The translations under genes were made by a program, and so were the position numbers. A stretch of 52,231 nucleotides of DNA from NCBI GenBank assembly GCA_021851885.1, contig JAJZBS010000010.1, positions 1 to 52,231 on the forward strand, written 5' to 3'. The stretch comes from Actinomycetes bacterium. GTDB taxonomy: Bacteria; Actinomycetota; Acidimicrobiia; Acidimicrobiales; JAMCQF01. The notes beneath the pieces are model-generated. The model was not told where the DNA came from and did not search any database. It was given only the letters and a program-made list of their open reading frames with translations. This document shows positions 32,449 to 41,044 of the stretch, piece by piece (position 1 is the first letter of the stretch; every line of letters begins with the position of its first letter).

Positions 32449-33705
32449 ATGATGACCTTCAATGGCCACCGACGTCGGCGAGCAGCCGCAGCGGTGACGG
32501 CGCTGGCAGTCGGATCGCTGTTGGCAGCGTGTGGCAGCACGACGTCGAACGCGTCCGGTTCCGGTTCCGGTTCGAGCTCGAGCTCGAGCTCGGTCCCCGG
32601 GATCACGTCGAACACGATCACGATCGGCGCGACGGAGCCCATCACCGGCAAGGCCGCCACCGCCGGGCAGGGCCTGGAGGCGGGCATCAAGATCGCCACC
32701 CAGTACATCAACGCCCATGGCGGCGTGAACGGCAAGAAGATCAACGCCATCATCCTCGACGACGGGTTCATCCAGTCGCGCGAGATCGCCAACATCCGCC
32801 AGCTGGTGAGCCAGGACCACGTGTACGCGATCGTGGACCCCGCCGGTTCGCAGGGCATCGCCGGCACGTGGGACTTCATGAAGCAGGCGGGGACGCCGAT
32901 GTGGGGACCCATCTCGCCCAGCGACCCCAAGCTGCCCAACGTGTACCTGCTCGTGGCGTCCAGGACGGCGCAGCAGGAGGTGGCCATCGACTACTTCGCC
33001 AAGCAGGGCCTGACCCGTATCGCCGCCATCGGAGAGGATGACGACCTCGGCCTGTCCCTGAAGGACGCCCTGGCCCAGCAGGTGCCGAAGCATCCGGGCA
33101 TGAAGGTGGTCGCCAACGAGACGCTTCCGGTGTCGACCTCCGACGTCTCGGCCGCCGTGCTGGCCGTGAAGAACGCCAACCCGCAGGCGCTCATCATCAG
33201 CACCAACAACACCTCGGTCGGCCTCATCCTGAAGGAGATGGGCAACCTCGGCCTGCACATCCCGGCGTACGCAGACCAGGGTGCGGCCAACACCGGTGGC
33301 GTCGGCGCCGTCGGCCCGGCCGGCAGTGCTGCCAACGGGTTCCTGGGCGGTCTCCAGGTGGACCTGCCCACCAGCAACACCCAGGCTGTCCAGACATGGC
33401 GTGCCCAGGCGCAGCAGTACAGCGGACCGCAAGGCCTGAGCGCATTCTCCCTGCAGACCTACATGCAGGAGATGGCGTTCGTCGAAGTCCTCAAGCGCAT
33501 GGGATCGGACTACAGCTGGTCCAACTTCCAGAAGACGGCCAACGGTCTGGCGAGCAACCCCATCACCCTGGGTGCCCTCCCGCCGATCGCCTGCGGACCG
33601 CTCCCCGACGGCCACACCTGTGGAAACCAGTCGGAGATCGCCAAGTTCGATGCGACAACCCAGACATGGTCGGTGATCCAGGGCTTCACCGCTCCCCAGA
33701 GCTAG
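32449..33705 (+). CDS. Branched-chain-amino-acid-type ABC substrate-binding lipoprotein (LivJ/LivK-like)
   Basis: The product has 418 residues and starts at a double ATG. Residues 1-28 are a signal peptide with lipobox LLAAC-GS, followed by a Ser/Gly linker. The mature domain is a type I periplasmic binding protein: NTITIGATEPITGKAATAGQGLEAGIKIATQYINAHGGVNGKKI and IRQLVSQDHVYAIVDPAGSQGIAG. Members bind leucine-type amino acids, but many bind amides, urea, or aromatic and carboxylic acids, so the ligand is open. The first gene of a five-gene importer operon; the permease gene follows after 144 bp. Confidence 0.92.
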   Translation: MMTFNGHRRRRAAAAVTALAVGSLLAACGSTTSNASGSGSGSSSSSSSVPGITSNTITIGATEPITGKAATAGQGLEAGIKIATQYINAHGGVNGKKINAIILDDGFIQSREIANIRQLVSQDHVYAIVDPAGSQGIAGTWDFMKQAGTPMWGPISPSDPKLPNVYLLVASRTAQQEVAIDYFAKQGLTRIAAIGEDDDLGLSLKDALAQQVPKHPGMKVVANETLPVSTSDVSAAVLAVKNANPQALIISTNNTSVGLILKEMGNLGLHIPAYADQGAANTGGVGAVGPAGSAANGFLGGLQVDLPTSNTQAVQTWRAQAQQYSGPQGLSAFSLQTYMQEMAFVEVLKRMGSDYSWSNFQKTANGLASNPITLGALPPIACGPLPDGHTCGNQSEIAKFDATTQTWSVIQGFTAPQS

Positions 33706-33849
33706 TCGTCGGAGCCCGGACCGGGCCTCGAACGAGATGACGGGGTGGGGTCGACCCGTGGATCCGGAACGCATCGCCGGATACCACGGGTCGGTCCCAC
33801 CTCCGACTCGTACCGAGCCTGGTCGAGGGGCGAGAGCCGCGGAGGCAGC

Positions 33850-34713
33850 ATGCTGCAGTACATCATCAACGGCCTGCAGAGCGGCAGCTGGTACAGCCTG
33901 CTCGCAGTGTCGATCGTCATCGTCATGAAGGCATCGGACGTGCCGAATTTCGCCGTGGCCAACATGGGCCTGGTCGGCGCCTTCCTCGCCTACTCCTTCG
34001 TCAGCGCCCACCTGCCCTTCGGGGTCGCCGTGGTGCTCGGCCTACTCGGGGCCGCCCTGTTCGGGGTGATCATCGACCGGGCGGTCATCCAGCGCCTGGG
34101 GGACAAGGGGCACTTCCCCCTGCTGCTGATGACCATCGGCATCAGCCTCAGCCTGGCCGCCGCGCTCGAGCTGATCTGGGGCACCAACTCCCTGTCGCTC
34201 AACGCGCCGTGGTCGAACAAGACGGTCCACCTGGCTGGCCAGATCATCAACTGGGACGGCATCGTCACCATCGCCACCGGGCTGGTCATCGCCATCGCCA
34301 TCACCTGGTTCTTCCACACGACCGCCGGCGTGCGCATGCGCGCGGTGGCCGAGAACCGGAGTGCGGCCCGCCTGGTCGGCGTCCGCATCAGCCGGGTGTC
34401 CGGACTGGCCTGGGGGATCGGCACGGCAGTCGCCGCCCTGGCCATGATCCTCCAGACCGAGTCGTCGGTACTCTCCTACACGGCCGGCGACGCGCTCCTC
34501 GTCCCCGCGTTCGTGGCCGCCACCGCGGCCGGGTTCACCTCGCCCGTCGGCGCGTACGTTGCCGGGCTGGTGATCGGCGTGCTCGAGAACCTGACCGGCG
34601 GGTACATCTCGACCGCGCTGCAGTCGGTGGTCGCCCTCGTCGTCGTCGTGCTCATCCTGCTCCTGCGCCCGAGTGGCTTCACCCGCACCGCCCTGGCGCG
34701 GCGCGAGGTGTGA
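33850..34713 (+). CDS. livH: Branched-chain-type ABC permease LivH-like
   Basis: The product has 287 residues from the ATG at 33850 (GGAGG 5 bp upstream; the track starts earlier). About eight membrane segments start with LQYIINGLQSGSWYSLLAVSIVIV. The family pattern of LivH is clear (NGLQxGxxYSLxA; NFAVANMGLVGAFLAY; GVRMRAVAENRSAARLVGVRISRVSGLAWGIG, the cytoplasmic coupling loop; SPVGAYVAGLVIGVLENL). It pairs with the LivM-like permease. Confidence 0.92.
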   Translation: MLQYIINGLQSGSWYSLLAVSIVIVMKASDVPNFAVANMGLVGAFLAYSFVSAHLPFGVAVVLGLLGAALFGVIIDRAVIQRLGDKGHFPLLLMTIGISLSLAAALELIWGTNSLSLNAPWSNKTVHLAGQIINWDGIVTIATGLVIAIAITWFFHTTAGVRMRAVAENRSAARLVGVRISRVSGLAWGIGTAVAALAMILQTESSVLSYTAGDALLVPAFVAATAAGFTSPVGAYVAGLVIGVLENLTGGYISTALQSVVALVVVVLILLLRPSGFTRTALARREV

Positions 34714-34732
34714 GGCCGGAGAGTTGCCTGAC

Positions 34733-35839
34733 ATGCCCCCTCACGATCTGCTCCCCGACGGCAACCGGCGTGGCCGTCGTTGGGCGAAGCTGGCGTCGCT
34801 GATCGTCCTGATCACCCTGCTCGCCGTGGTCCCGCCGGCGATGAACAGCTACGACCAGTACCTGATCACCCTCACCCTCGTCTACGCCATCACCACCCTC
34901 GGCCTCAACGTGCTCATCGGCTGGACCGGTCAGCTGTCGCTGGCCCACGCAGGGGTCTTCGGGCTCGGCGCGTACCTCAGCACCATCCTGATCCAGCACG
35001 GGTGGGGCTTCGTCCCCTCGCTGCTCGTCGCCGGGCTCGGCTCGGCGATCGTCGGCGGGCTGGTCGTCTTCCCGGCCCTGCGCTTCAGCGGTTTCACCCT
35101 CGCCGTGGCCTCACTGGCGTTCGCGTCGGTCATCGTCCAGCTCTTCGACAACGGTGGCTCGGTCACCGGCGGTGGCGGTGGCCTCGCCGTGCCCGTGTTC
35201 CAGTTCAGCGGGCTCAGCCAGACGATGAGCACCTACTACGTGACGCTCATCTCCACCGTCCTCTGCTTCGTGGTGGCGCACCGCATGCGCCACCTGCGGT
35301 TCGGAAGGGTGGCGTTCTCCATCCGCGACACGGAGATCGCCGCCGTCGTGAGCGGGATCAGGGTGGTCCGCTACAAGGTCTTCGTCTTCGCGTTCGCCGC
35401 CTTCCTCGGCGCCATCGGCGGAGCCCTCTACGCCCAGCTCGAGACGTTCATCTTCCCCGTCATGTTCAGCACCAACACCCTGGTGCTGATGCTCGTCATG
35501 CTGTTCCTCGGCGGCGCCAGCTCGCTGTACGGCCCGATCTTCGGTGCCATCTTCGCCGTGGTCATGGTCGAGCTCCTCCAGTCGTTCGGCAGCTACCAGG
35601 ACCTCCTCTACGGGCTCCTGCTCATGCTGGTCATCGGTGTCCTCCCGGGGGGCATGGCGTCCCTGCCCGAGCGACTCCGGACCAGCCACCTCCTCGGGCG
35701 CGCCGTCCGGGGCGTGGCGTCACGGTTCGGCCGCGGCCGTCAGGACGAGGCGACGGCCGCCTCCCCGGTTCCACCGACCGCTACCGGGTCGTCGCTGGTG
35801 GACGACCCGGGCGACGGCGTCGAGAGCGGGGTGGCCTGA
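34733..35839 (+). CDS. livM: Branched-chain-type ABC permease LivM-like
   Basis: The product has 368 residues from the ATG at 34733, 19 bp after the previous stop. A short cytoplasmic N-terminus precedes about nine hydrophobic segments with the LivM signature LGLNVLIGWTGQLSLAHAGVFGLGAYLS. The EAA-like loop (SIRDTEIAAVVSGIRVVRYKVFVFAFAAFLGAIGGALYA) is well preserved. It has a charged C-terminal tail of about 50 residues beyond the last membrane segment. Its TGA overlaps the ATG of the LivG-like gene by one base (TGATG). Confidence 0.92.
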   Translation: MPPHDLLPDGNRRGRRWAKLASLIVLITLLAVVPPAMNSYDQYLITLTLVYAITTLGLNVLIGWTGQLSLAHAGVFGLGAYLSTILIQHGWGFVPSLLVAGLGSAIVGGLVVFPALRFSGFTLAVASLAFASVIVQLFDNGGSVTGGGGGLAVPVFQFSGLSQTMSTYYVTLISTVLCFVVAHRMRHLRFGRVAFSIRDTEIAAVVSGIRVVRYKVFVFAFAAFLGAIGGALYAQLETFIFPVMFSTNTLVLMLVMLFLGGASSLYGPIFGAIFAVVMVELLQSFGSYQDLLYGLLLMLVIGVLPGGMASLPERLRTSHLLGRAVRGVASRFGRGRQDEATAASPVPPTATGSSLVDDPGDGVESGVA

Positions 35840-36648
35840 TGGCCGAGTCGCCAGCGAAGGGGACAGGAGACGTGGGCGGCAGCATCGCCTGGGACGACGT
35901 GAGCGTCGCCTTCGGCAGCAACCAGGTGCTCGACGGGGTCTCGCTGTCGTTCTCATCCGGTTTCAACGGCCTGATCGGGCCCAACGGTGCCGGGAAGACC
36001 ACGTGCTTCAACGTCGCCAGCGGGTTCGTGGCGCCGAGCTCGGGGCAGGTCAGACTGAACGGGACCGACGTCCGCGGCCTCAGTGCGGTCAAGCGGTCCC
36101 GGGCGGGGCTGGCCCGAACCTTCCAGACCCCCCGCCTGGTGCTCGAGATGACCGTTCTCGAGAACGTGCTGGTCGGCACCGAGCGGCAGCATCGCGCCGG
36201 GCACGTGCGCGAGGTGCTCAGCTTCCCCCGTGCCCGCCGCGAGGCGAGGGAGCTGGCCGACATGTCGATGGACCTGCTCCGGAGGTTCGGGCTCGAGGGG
36301 GCGGCCGGCCAGCGTGCCGGGTCGCTGTCGTTGGGGAGCCAGAAGCTGGTGGAGGTGGCCCGGGCCCTCGCCACCCAGTCGACCGTGCTCCTCCTGGACG
36401 AGCCGGCTGCCGGCCTCAGTGCGTCGGACACCTCGGCGATGGTCGACGGGCTGCACCAGCTGGTCGAGGGGACGTCGCTGTGCGTCGTGATCGTCGAGCA
36501 CGACCTCCAGCTCATCATGAGCCTGTGCTCGTCGGTGGCCGTGCTCGACTTCGGGCGCATCATCTCGCAGGGGACCCCGGAGATGATCCTGCAGGACAAG
36601 GCAGTGGTGGACGCGTACCTGGGAGCCGGCTTTGCTACTGGAGATTGA
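35839..36648 (+). CDS. livG: Branched-chain-type ABC ATPase LivG-like
   Basis: The product has 269 residues from the ATG at 35839; the track merges it with an upstream frame. Walker A is GPNGAGKTT, the Q-loop is ARTFQTPRL, the signature is LSLGSQKLVEVARAL (a variant of LSxGxQ), Walker B is VLLLDEPAAGLS and the switch His is in VEHDLQLI. The family-specific helical insertion is shorter than in E. coli LivG. It hydrolyses ATP at the membrane to drive uptake with LivF. The last 17 bp overlap the next gene. Confidence 0.92.
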   Translation: MAESPAKGTGDVGGSIAWDDVSVAFGSNQVLDGVSLSFSSGFNGLIGPNGAGKTTCFNVASGFVAPSSGQVRLNGTDVRGLSAVKRSRAGLARTFQTPRLVLEMTVLENVLVGTERQHRAGHVREVLSFPRARREARELADMSMDLLRRFGLEGAAGQRAGSLSLGSQKLVEVARALATQSTVLLLDEPAAGLSASDTSAMVDGLHQLVEGTSLCVVIVEHDLQLIMSLCSSVAVLDFGRIISQGTPEMILQDKAVVDAYLGAGFATGD

Positions 36649-37342
36649 GAACGTCGTCGGCGGCTACGGCCGGGTGGAGATCCTCCACGGCGTGTCGCTC
36701 GGGGTCGAGGAGGGCGAGATCGTCAGCATCCTCGGAGCCAACGGCGCGGGTAAGACCACCCTGCTCCGGACGGTCTCGGCGCTGCTGCCCGCGTGGTCCG
36801 GTTCCATCCGCTTCGCCGGCAAGGAGCTCGTCGGGATGAAGACGGAGTCGATCGCCGCCCGCGGTCTCGGCCACCTGCCCGAGGGCCGGGGCATCTTCCA
36901 GATGCTCACCGTCCAGGAGAACTTCGACGTCGCCGCGTCGCTGCGCCGGGACTCGCGGGCCGAGGTCCGCAAGGACATCGCCCGGCTGCTCAGCGTGTTC
37001 CCGGCGCTCACCTCCAAGCTGAAGCACCCGGCGGCCCTCCTCTCCGGTGGGCAGCAGCAGATGCTCGCCCTGGCGCGGGCGCTGCTCGGCCGGCCCAAGC
37101 TGCTGATGATCGACGAGCTCTCGTTCGGGCTGGCCGCGGTGCTGGTCGAGGAGCTGTTCACCACCATCCAGCAGCTGCGCGACCAGGGAACCACCTTCCT
37201 CATCGTGGAGCAGAACGCCGGCGTCCTGGAGATCGCCGATCGTGTCTACGTGATGCGCGGCGGTCGCAACGAGGTGGCCGGCGCCGCATCCGAATTCGCC
37301 GAGAACCGCGACCTCCTGGTCCGCTCGTACCTGGGCGGATGA
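36632..37342 (+). CDS. livF: Branched-chain-type ABC ATPase LivF-like
   Basis: The product has 236 residues from a TTG at 36632, 17 bp inside the LivG-like gene, with GGGAGC upstream. Motifs: Walker A GANGAGKTTLL, HLPEGRGIFQMLTVQENF (the LivF-specific Q-loop region), LSGGQQQMLALARALL, Walker B LLMIDELSFGL and the switch His replaced by Gln in VEQNA, as is normal for LivF. It completes the importer operon (binding protein, H, M, G, F). Confidence 0.92.
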   Translation: MLLEIENVVGGYGRVEILHGVSLGVEEGEIVSILGANGAGKTTLLRTVSALLPAWSGSIRFAGKELVGMKTESIAARGLGHLPEGRGIFQMLTVQENFDVAASLRRDSRAEVRKDIARLLSVFPALTSKLKHPAALLSGGQQQMLALARALLGRPKLLMIDELSFGLAAVLVEELFTTIQQLRDQGTTFLIVEQNAGVLEIADRVYVMRGGRNEVAGAASEFAENRDLLVRSYLGG

Positions 37343-37379
37343 GCGGGCCACCCCGCGGCGCCCGCCCGCACCGCTGACG

Positions 37380-38546
37380 GTGGTGGGTCCCTCCCGCCGG
37401 CTCGGCCGGACCGTCAACGTGGCCGACGTGATGGCACTGGGCAGGCGGCGACTGCCCCGACTGGTGGCGGAATTCATCGACGGGGGCGCCGAGGACGAGG
37501 CGACCGTCGCCGCCAACCGGCGTGCGTTCGCCGACTGGGACTTCGCCCCCCGGGCCCTGGTGGGGGTGGCGCGCCGTTCGTTGGGTGTCACCGTCCTGGG
37601 CGAGCCGCTCGCCCTGCCGGTGGTGCTGTCCCCGACCGGCCTGGCCCGTCTCGCCCACCGTGAGGGCGAGGCGGCGGCGGCACGGGCGGCCGGGCAGGCG
37701 GGCACCGCCTTCACCCTGTCCACCGGATCGAGCTGCTCGATCGAGGAGGTGGCGTCGGCCGCCGCCGGGCCCCTGTGGTTCCAGCTCTACCTCTGGCGGG
37801 ACCGGGCACTGGTCGAGCAGCTCCTGGACCGGGCGGCCGCAGCCGGCTACCGGGCCCTTGTCCTGACGGTCGACGTTCCCGTCATGGGGCGCCGGGAGCG
37901 GGACGTCCGCAACGGCATGACCATCCCACCGCGCTTCACGCCGGCCACCGCCCTCGACGTCCTGCGCAGACCGGCATGGCTGGCCGGCCTGGTGCGCGGC
38001 CCGAGCATCACCTTCGCCAACCTGGTCGGCGTGCCGGGACGGGGTCGGGGCGCCGCCGAGCTCGGCCGCTACACCAACGAGGAGCTGGTCAATCCGGGTG
38101 CGGACTGGGAGACCCTGGCGTGGGTGCGGCACCGGTGGAGCGGGCCGCTGGCGGTCAAAGGCATCCTCCGCCCCGACGACGCCCGCCGTGCCGTCGATGC
38201 CGGCGCCGACGGGATCGTGGTCTCCAACCACGGAGGCCGCCAGCTCGACGGCGCCCTCCCGGCGTTGCGTGCGCTCCCGGCGGTGGTGGACGCGGTCGGT
38301 GGTCGGGCCGACGTGATCCTCGACGGCGGCGTCCGGCGCGGTGCCGACGTGGCCAAGGCGCTGGCCCTGGGGGCGAAGGCCGTCTCGATCGGGCGTCCCT
38401 ACCTGATGGGACTGGCCGCCGCCGGCGAGCCCGGTGTGGCGGCGGTCCTCCGAATGCTGAGGGACGAGCTCGACTCGACCCTGGCCCTGCTCGGGTGCCC
38501 GTCTCCCTCCGGGCTCGACCGCGACCTGCTCGTACCGGCCGGCTGA
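37380..38546 (+). CDS. FMN-dependent alpha-hydroxy acid dehydrogenase (lactate/mandelate/glycolate oxidase family)
   Basis: The product has 388 residues starting at a GTG 37 bp after livF. The whole FMN TIM barrel is present: NVADVMALGRRRLPRLVAEFIDGGAEDE, VVLSPTGLARLAHREGE, FTLSTGSSCSIEEVA, WFQLYLWRDR, LVLTVDVPVMGRRERDVRNG, AVKGILRPDDARRAVDAGADGIVVSNHGGRQLDG with the catalytic His and the Arg, and ILDGGVRRGADVAKALALGAKAVSIGRP. It oxidises an L-2-hydroxy acid to the 2-oxo acid, which could feed the 2-oxoacid:ferredoxin oxidoreductase upstream (inference). It may be read through from the Liv operon. Confidence 0.93.
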   Translation: MVGPSRRLGRTVNVADVMALGRRRLPRLVAEFIDGGAEDEATVAANRRAFADWDFAPRALVGVARRSLGVTVLGEPLALPVVLSPTGLARLAHREGEAAAARAAGQAGTAFTLSTGSSCSIEEVASAAAGPLWFQLYLWRDRALVEQLLDRAAAAGYRALVLTVDVPVMGRRERDVRNGMTIPPRFTPATALDVLRRPAWLAGLVRGPSITFANLVGVPGRGRGAAELGRYTNEELVNPGADWETLAWVRHRWSGPLAVKGILRPDDARRAVDAGADGIVVSNHGGRQLDGALPALRALPAVVDAVGGRADVILDGGVRRGADVAKALALGAKAVSIGRPYLMGLAAAGEPGVAAVLRMLRDELDSTLALLGCPSPSGLDRDLLVPAG

Positions 38547-38551
38547 GCCCG

Positions 38552-39523
38552 TCAGGCCTCCGCCGGCGCGGCGCTGATCCGGCGTACCCCGACCTGTTGG
38601 GTCAGGAGCACGAGGGCGACGACGGTCGACGCGGCAGGGACGTCCACGCCGAGCCGGCCGGCCAGGTCGACGACCGAGCCGGTGATGGCGCCGATCTCGA
38701 CCTGGCGTCCCTGGATGATGTCGGTCGCCATCGACGTGTAGTGGTCCCCGGTGCCCTCGAAGGTGGCCACTGCATGGGCCCAACTGGCGTCGCGGTCGAC
38801 GGGCACACCGGCGGCGTGGGCGACGGCGACGACCTCGTCGTGGAGGCGCTCGACCAGGCCCCGGGCCGGTTGCTCTGCCCAGGTGGCACCGACCGTCGCG
38901 CCGAGCAGCGCGCTGACCGGCCCCATGACGGCCAGGGCCAGCTTCTTCCAGATCTCCTGGTCGATCGCGTCGGTCGGCGACACCGGGAGGCCGGCCGCAT
39001 CCATGTGCGCGGCCAGGGCCCGGGCGCCCTCGAGGGTGCCGCCGGGTGCTCGGGGGGGGCCGACGTGCGTCACCGACGCCCCCCGGGCGGTGCTGTCGCT
39101 CACGTAGACGACCCCGGGTGCCCGCCGCTCGGCACCGATGGTGGTGAGCCCGGGCAGGACCCGCTCGCTGCCGAACGAGGCTGCGAGCACGGTGTCGTTC
39201 CCCAGCCCGTTCTGCACGGTGGTGACCCATGTGCCCGGGCCGACAAGCGGCTCGGCCGTCCGGGCGGCCGCAGCGGTGTCGAATGCCTTGGTTGCCACGA
39301 TCACGTGGTCGCAGTGGCCGACGGACGCCGGATGGACGGTCGCCTCGAGCGGCGTGTGCCACGTGCGTCCGTCGGGCAGGTCGATGCGCAGCCCGTCGGT
39401 GGTGATGGCGTCGACGTGTGCGGGCGACCGACCGACCAGGACCACGTCGGAGCCCGACCTGGCCAGCAGGCCGGCGATCGCCGTACCGATCCCTCCTGCC
39501 CCGACGACGGCGATCGTTGCCAT
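38552..39523 (-). CDS. Ketopantoate reductase-like (ApbA/PanE) NADPH-dependent 2-oxoacid reductase
   Basis: The product has 323 residues from an ATG with GAGGGGGAC upstream. The N-terminal Rossmann fold has AVVGAGGIGTAIAGLLARSGSDVVLVGR. VIVATKAFDT and TTVQNGLGND are the family's NGxxN strand. The C-terminal helical domain has the catalytic lysine in EIWKKLALAVMGPVSALLG. Paralogues of PanE reduce diverse 2-oxo acids, and true pantothenate synthesis is only one option. It converges with the hydroxy-acid dehydrogenase gene (5 bp between stops), and both act on 2-hydroxy/2-oxo acids. Confidence 0.88.
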   Translation of the reverse strand: MATIAVVGAGGIGTAIAGLLARSGSDVVLVGRSPAHVDAITTDGLRIDLPDGRTWHTPLEATVHPASVGHCDHVIVATKAFDTAAAARTAEPLVGPGTWVTTVQNGLGNDTVLAASFGSERVLPGLTTIGAERRAPGVVYVSDSTARGASVTHVGPPRAPGGTLEGARALAAHMDAAGLPVSPTDAIDQEIWKKLALAVMGPVSALLGATVGATWAEQPARGLVERLHDEVVAVAHAAGVPVDRDASWAHAVATFEGTGDHYTSMATDIIQGRQVEIGAITGSVVDLAGRLGVDVPAASTVVALVLLTQQVGVRRISAAPAEA

Positions 39524-39629
39524 GGTTGTCCCCCTCGTTCCGGTGGCGGGTGTGCCCGGTGGGACGCGGCCTGCAGGGTCCCGTGTCCTCCGGCCGAGCC
39601 GAGCGTAGCAATAAGACTAGCCACGTAAC

Positions 39630-39652
39630 GGTGTCGGGGTTACTATGACACC
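39630..39652 (+). promoter_or_regulatory. Inverted repeat flanking a -10 element before the class II aldolase gene
   Basis: A perfect 6-bp repeat GGTGTC (39630-39635) and GACACC (39647-39652) encloses TACTAT (39641-39646), a good -10. This sits in the 204-bp divergent gap between the ketopantoate-reductase-like gene (minus) and the aldolase gene (plus). It looks like an operator over a promoter, but is different from the GTAGTCA dyads. Confidence 0.42.
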
Positions 39653-39727
39653 TGTTGCACAGTCAGTTCGGTGCCCGGGGGGGACGCAGGCGGCAGCTCC
39701 GGGTCGTCGTCCGGCGAGAGGAGCCCC

Positions 39728-40468
39728 ATGCCAGCCACTCCGGTCATTCCCGAGCACGTGCTCGACGATCCCAAGTTCCGCATCGCAGCGGCCCGCCGCA
39801 TGCTCCACCGCGAAGGGCTCGACAGCCAGATCGGTGGTCACGTCAGCCTGCGCGTCCCCGGCGAGGACGCCTTCTGGGTCACGCCCTACCAGTACTTCGA
39901 CGAGACCCTGCCCGAACACGTGAGCAAGGTCGGGTTCGACCTGACCGTGCTCGAACCGGGCACGCTGCCCGCCTCGCCGGGGATCAACTTCCACGCCAGC
40001 GTGATGATGGCCCGCCCCGACGTCAACTGCGTGATCCACACCCACGCCCGCAACATGTCGGTCCTGACCACCACGGGCGAGCCATTCGGCAACTACTACA
40101 CGTACGCGGCCCTCTTCCAGGACGACGTCGCCTATTTCCGCGATGACATCACGCTCACCCCCGATGAGGAGGGCGAGGCCATCGCCGCCGCCCTGGGCGA
40201 CAAGCGTGTGGCGCTCATGAGCCACCACGGCTCGGTCCATGCCGGCGACACGCTGGAACGGACCGTGGCCGAGGCCATCGTGTTCGAGCTGTGCTGCGGC
40301 TACCAGCTGGCCGCCATGGCGGTCGGCGGCAAGCCGCTCGACGAGGAGACGGCGCGTACCTACCGCCGGGCCTACCTGAAGAACGAGTTCCGGGAGCTGA
40401 TCTGGGAAGCCAACTTCCGGCGCATCCGCCGGTCCGACCCCGACCTGTTCGAAGCGGTCGGGCTCTGA
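39728..40468 (+). CDS. Class II aldolase/adducin-family protein
   Basis: The product has 246 residues from the ATG at 39728 (GAGAGGAG 5 bp upstream; the track starts earlier). Family features: LHREGLDSQIGGHVSLRVPG, NFHASVMMARPDVNCVIHTHARNMSVLTTTGEPF with the zinc His pair, and MSHHGSVHAGDTLERTVAEAIVFELCCGYQLAA with the third His. These zinc enzymes cleave or epimerise sugar phosphates, or decarboxylate, and a large branch acts on unknown substrates. An unrecognised Cys-containing gene starts 8 bp downstream and is probably co-translated. Confidence 0.9.
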   Translation: MPATPVIPEHVLDDPKFRIAAARRMLHREGLDSQIGGHVSLRVPGEDAFWVTPYQYFDETLPEHVSKVGFDLTVLEPGTLPASPGINFHASVMMARPDVNCVIHTHARNMSVLTTTGEPFGNYYTYAALFQDDVAYFRDDITLTPDEEGEAIAAALGDKRVALMSHHGSVHAGDTLERTVAEAIVFELCCGYQLAAMAVGGKPLDEETARTYRRAYLKNEFRELIWEANFRRIRRSDPDLFEAVGL

Positions 40469-40476
40469 CGACCCCG

Positions 40477-41037
40477 GTGGGCACCTACGAGCTCCGGCCG
40501 CTGCCCGAGCAGCTGGCCGCGCTGCTCGCCGGTGAGCGCCCCGACGCACTGGACCTCGTCGCCCGGGAGCACGCCTCGTGGCACGAGCTCCACGACCGTC
40601 TGATCGCCATCATCGTCGCCTTCCTCGACGACGCCGTCGAGCGGGGCGAGGAGCTGGGTCCGCTGCTCGAGCGGGTCGTGGGCCGGTCCTCGGTAGGTGT
40701 CGACGCACTGGTGGGCCAGGTCCCGGCACCTGAAGCGGTGGCGACCCTGCTGCGCGCCCACCACTCGGTCGGCACCGGTGCCGACGAGCCGGACGGCACC
40801 GCCGTCTTCGACCATGCGTGCGGCACCGGGCTGGCCTGGTGGCGCGCCAATCCGGACGCGCCGACCGTGGCGGACGGCGAGGTGGCCGGCGTGCCGGGGG
40901 GCGTGCCGCGCTACTGCGCCCGCTGCATCACGACCATCGACTCGTTCTCCGGTGGCCGGTGGCGGGTCCGGCCCCCGGCCGGCCCGGCCGGCACGTGCCG
41001 CTGGGAGGTGGACCGGGCCGGTCCTTCCCCGGCCTGA
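40477..41037 (+). CDS. Unrecognised protein coupled to the class II aldolase
   Basis: The product has 186 residues from a GTG 8 bp after the aldolase stop; the track begins inside the aldolase gene. I do not recognise the family. The N-terminal half is helical and acidic (LAREHASWHELHDRLIAIIVAFLDDAVERGEELGPLLERV region). The second half has FDHACGTGLAWWRANPD and PRYCARC, giving Cys115, Cys147, Cys150 and Cys164 plus His residues that could form a metal site. No signal peptide or membrane segment is visible. Position suggests an accessory or regulatory partner of the aldolase. Coding character (GC-rich third positions) looks normal. Confidence 0.7.
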   Translation: MGTYELRPLPEQLAALLAGERPDALDLVAREHASWHELHDRLIAIIVAFLDDAVERGEELGPLLERVVGRSSVGVDALVGQVPAPEAVATLLRAHHSVGTGADEPDGTAVFDHACGTGLAWWRANPDAPTVADGEVAGVPGGVPRYCARCITTIDSFSGGRWRVRPPAGPAGTCRWEVDRAGPSPA

Positions 41038-41044
41038 ACCCGGC

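Noticed and set aside
36632-37342. LivF-like Walker B reading DEL instead of DEP as a defect
   Set aside because: DEL at this place is common among LivF-type ATPases, and the remaining motifs are intact.
37200-39611. 803-residue minus-strand ORF
   Set aside because: Shadow of the hydroxy-acid dehydrogenase gene and neighbours, with low-complexity Arg/Gly/Pro composition.
39657-39672. CACAGTCAGTTCG as a dyad-group site
   Set aside because: It contains AGTCAGTT, but the second arm is absent at the 6-bp spacing.
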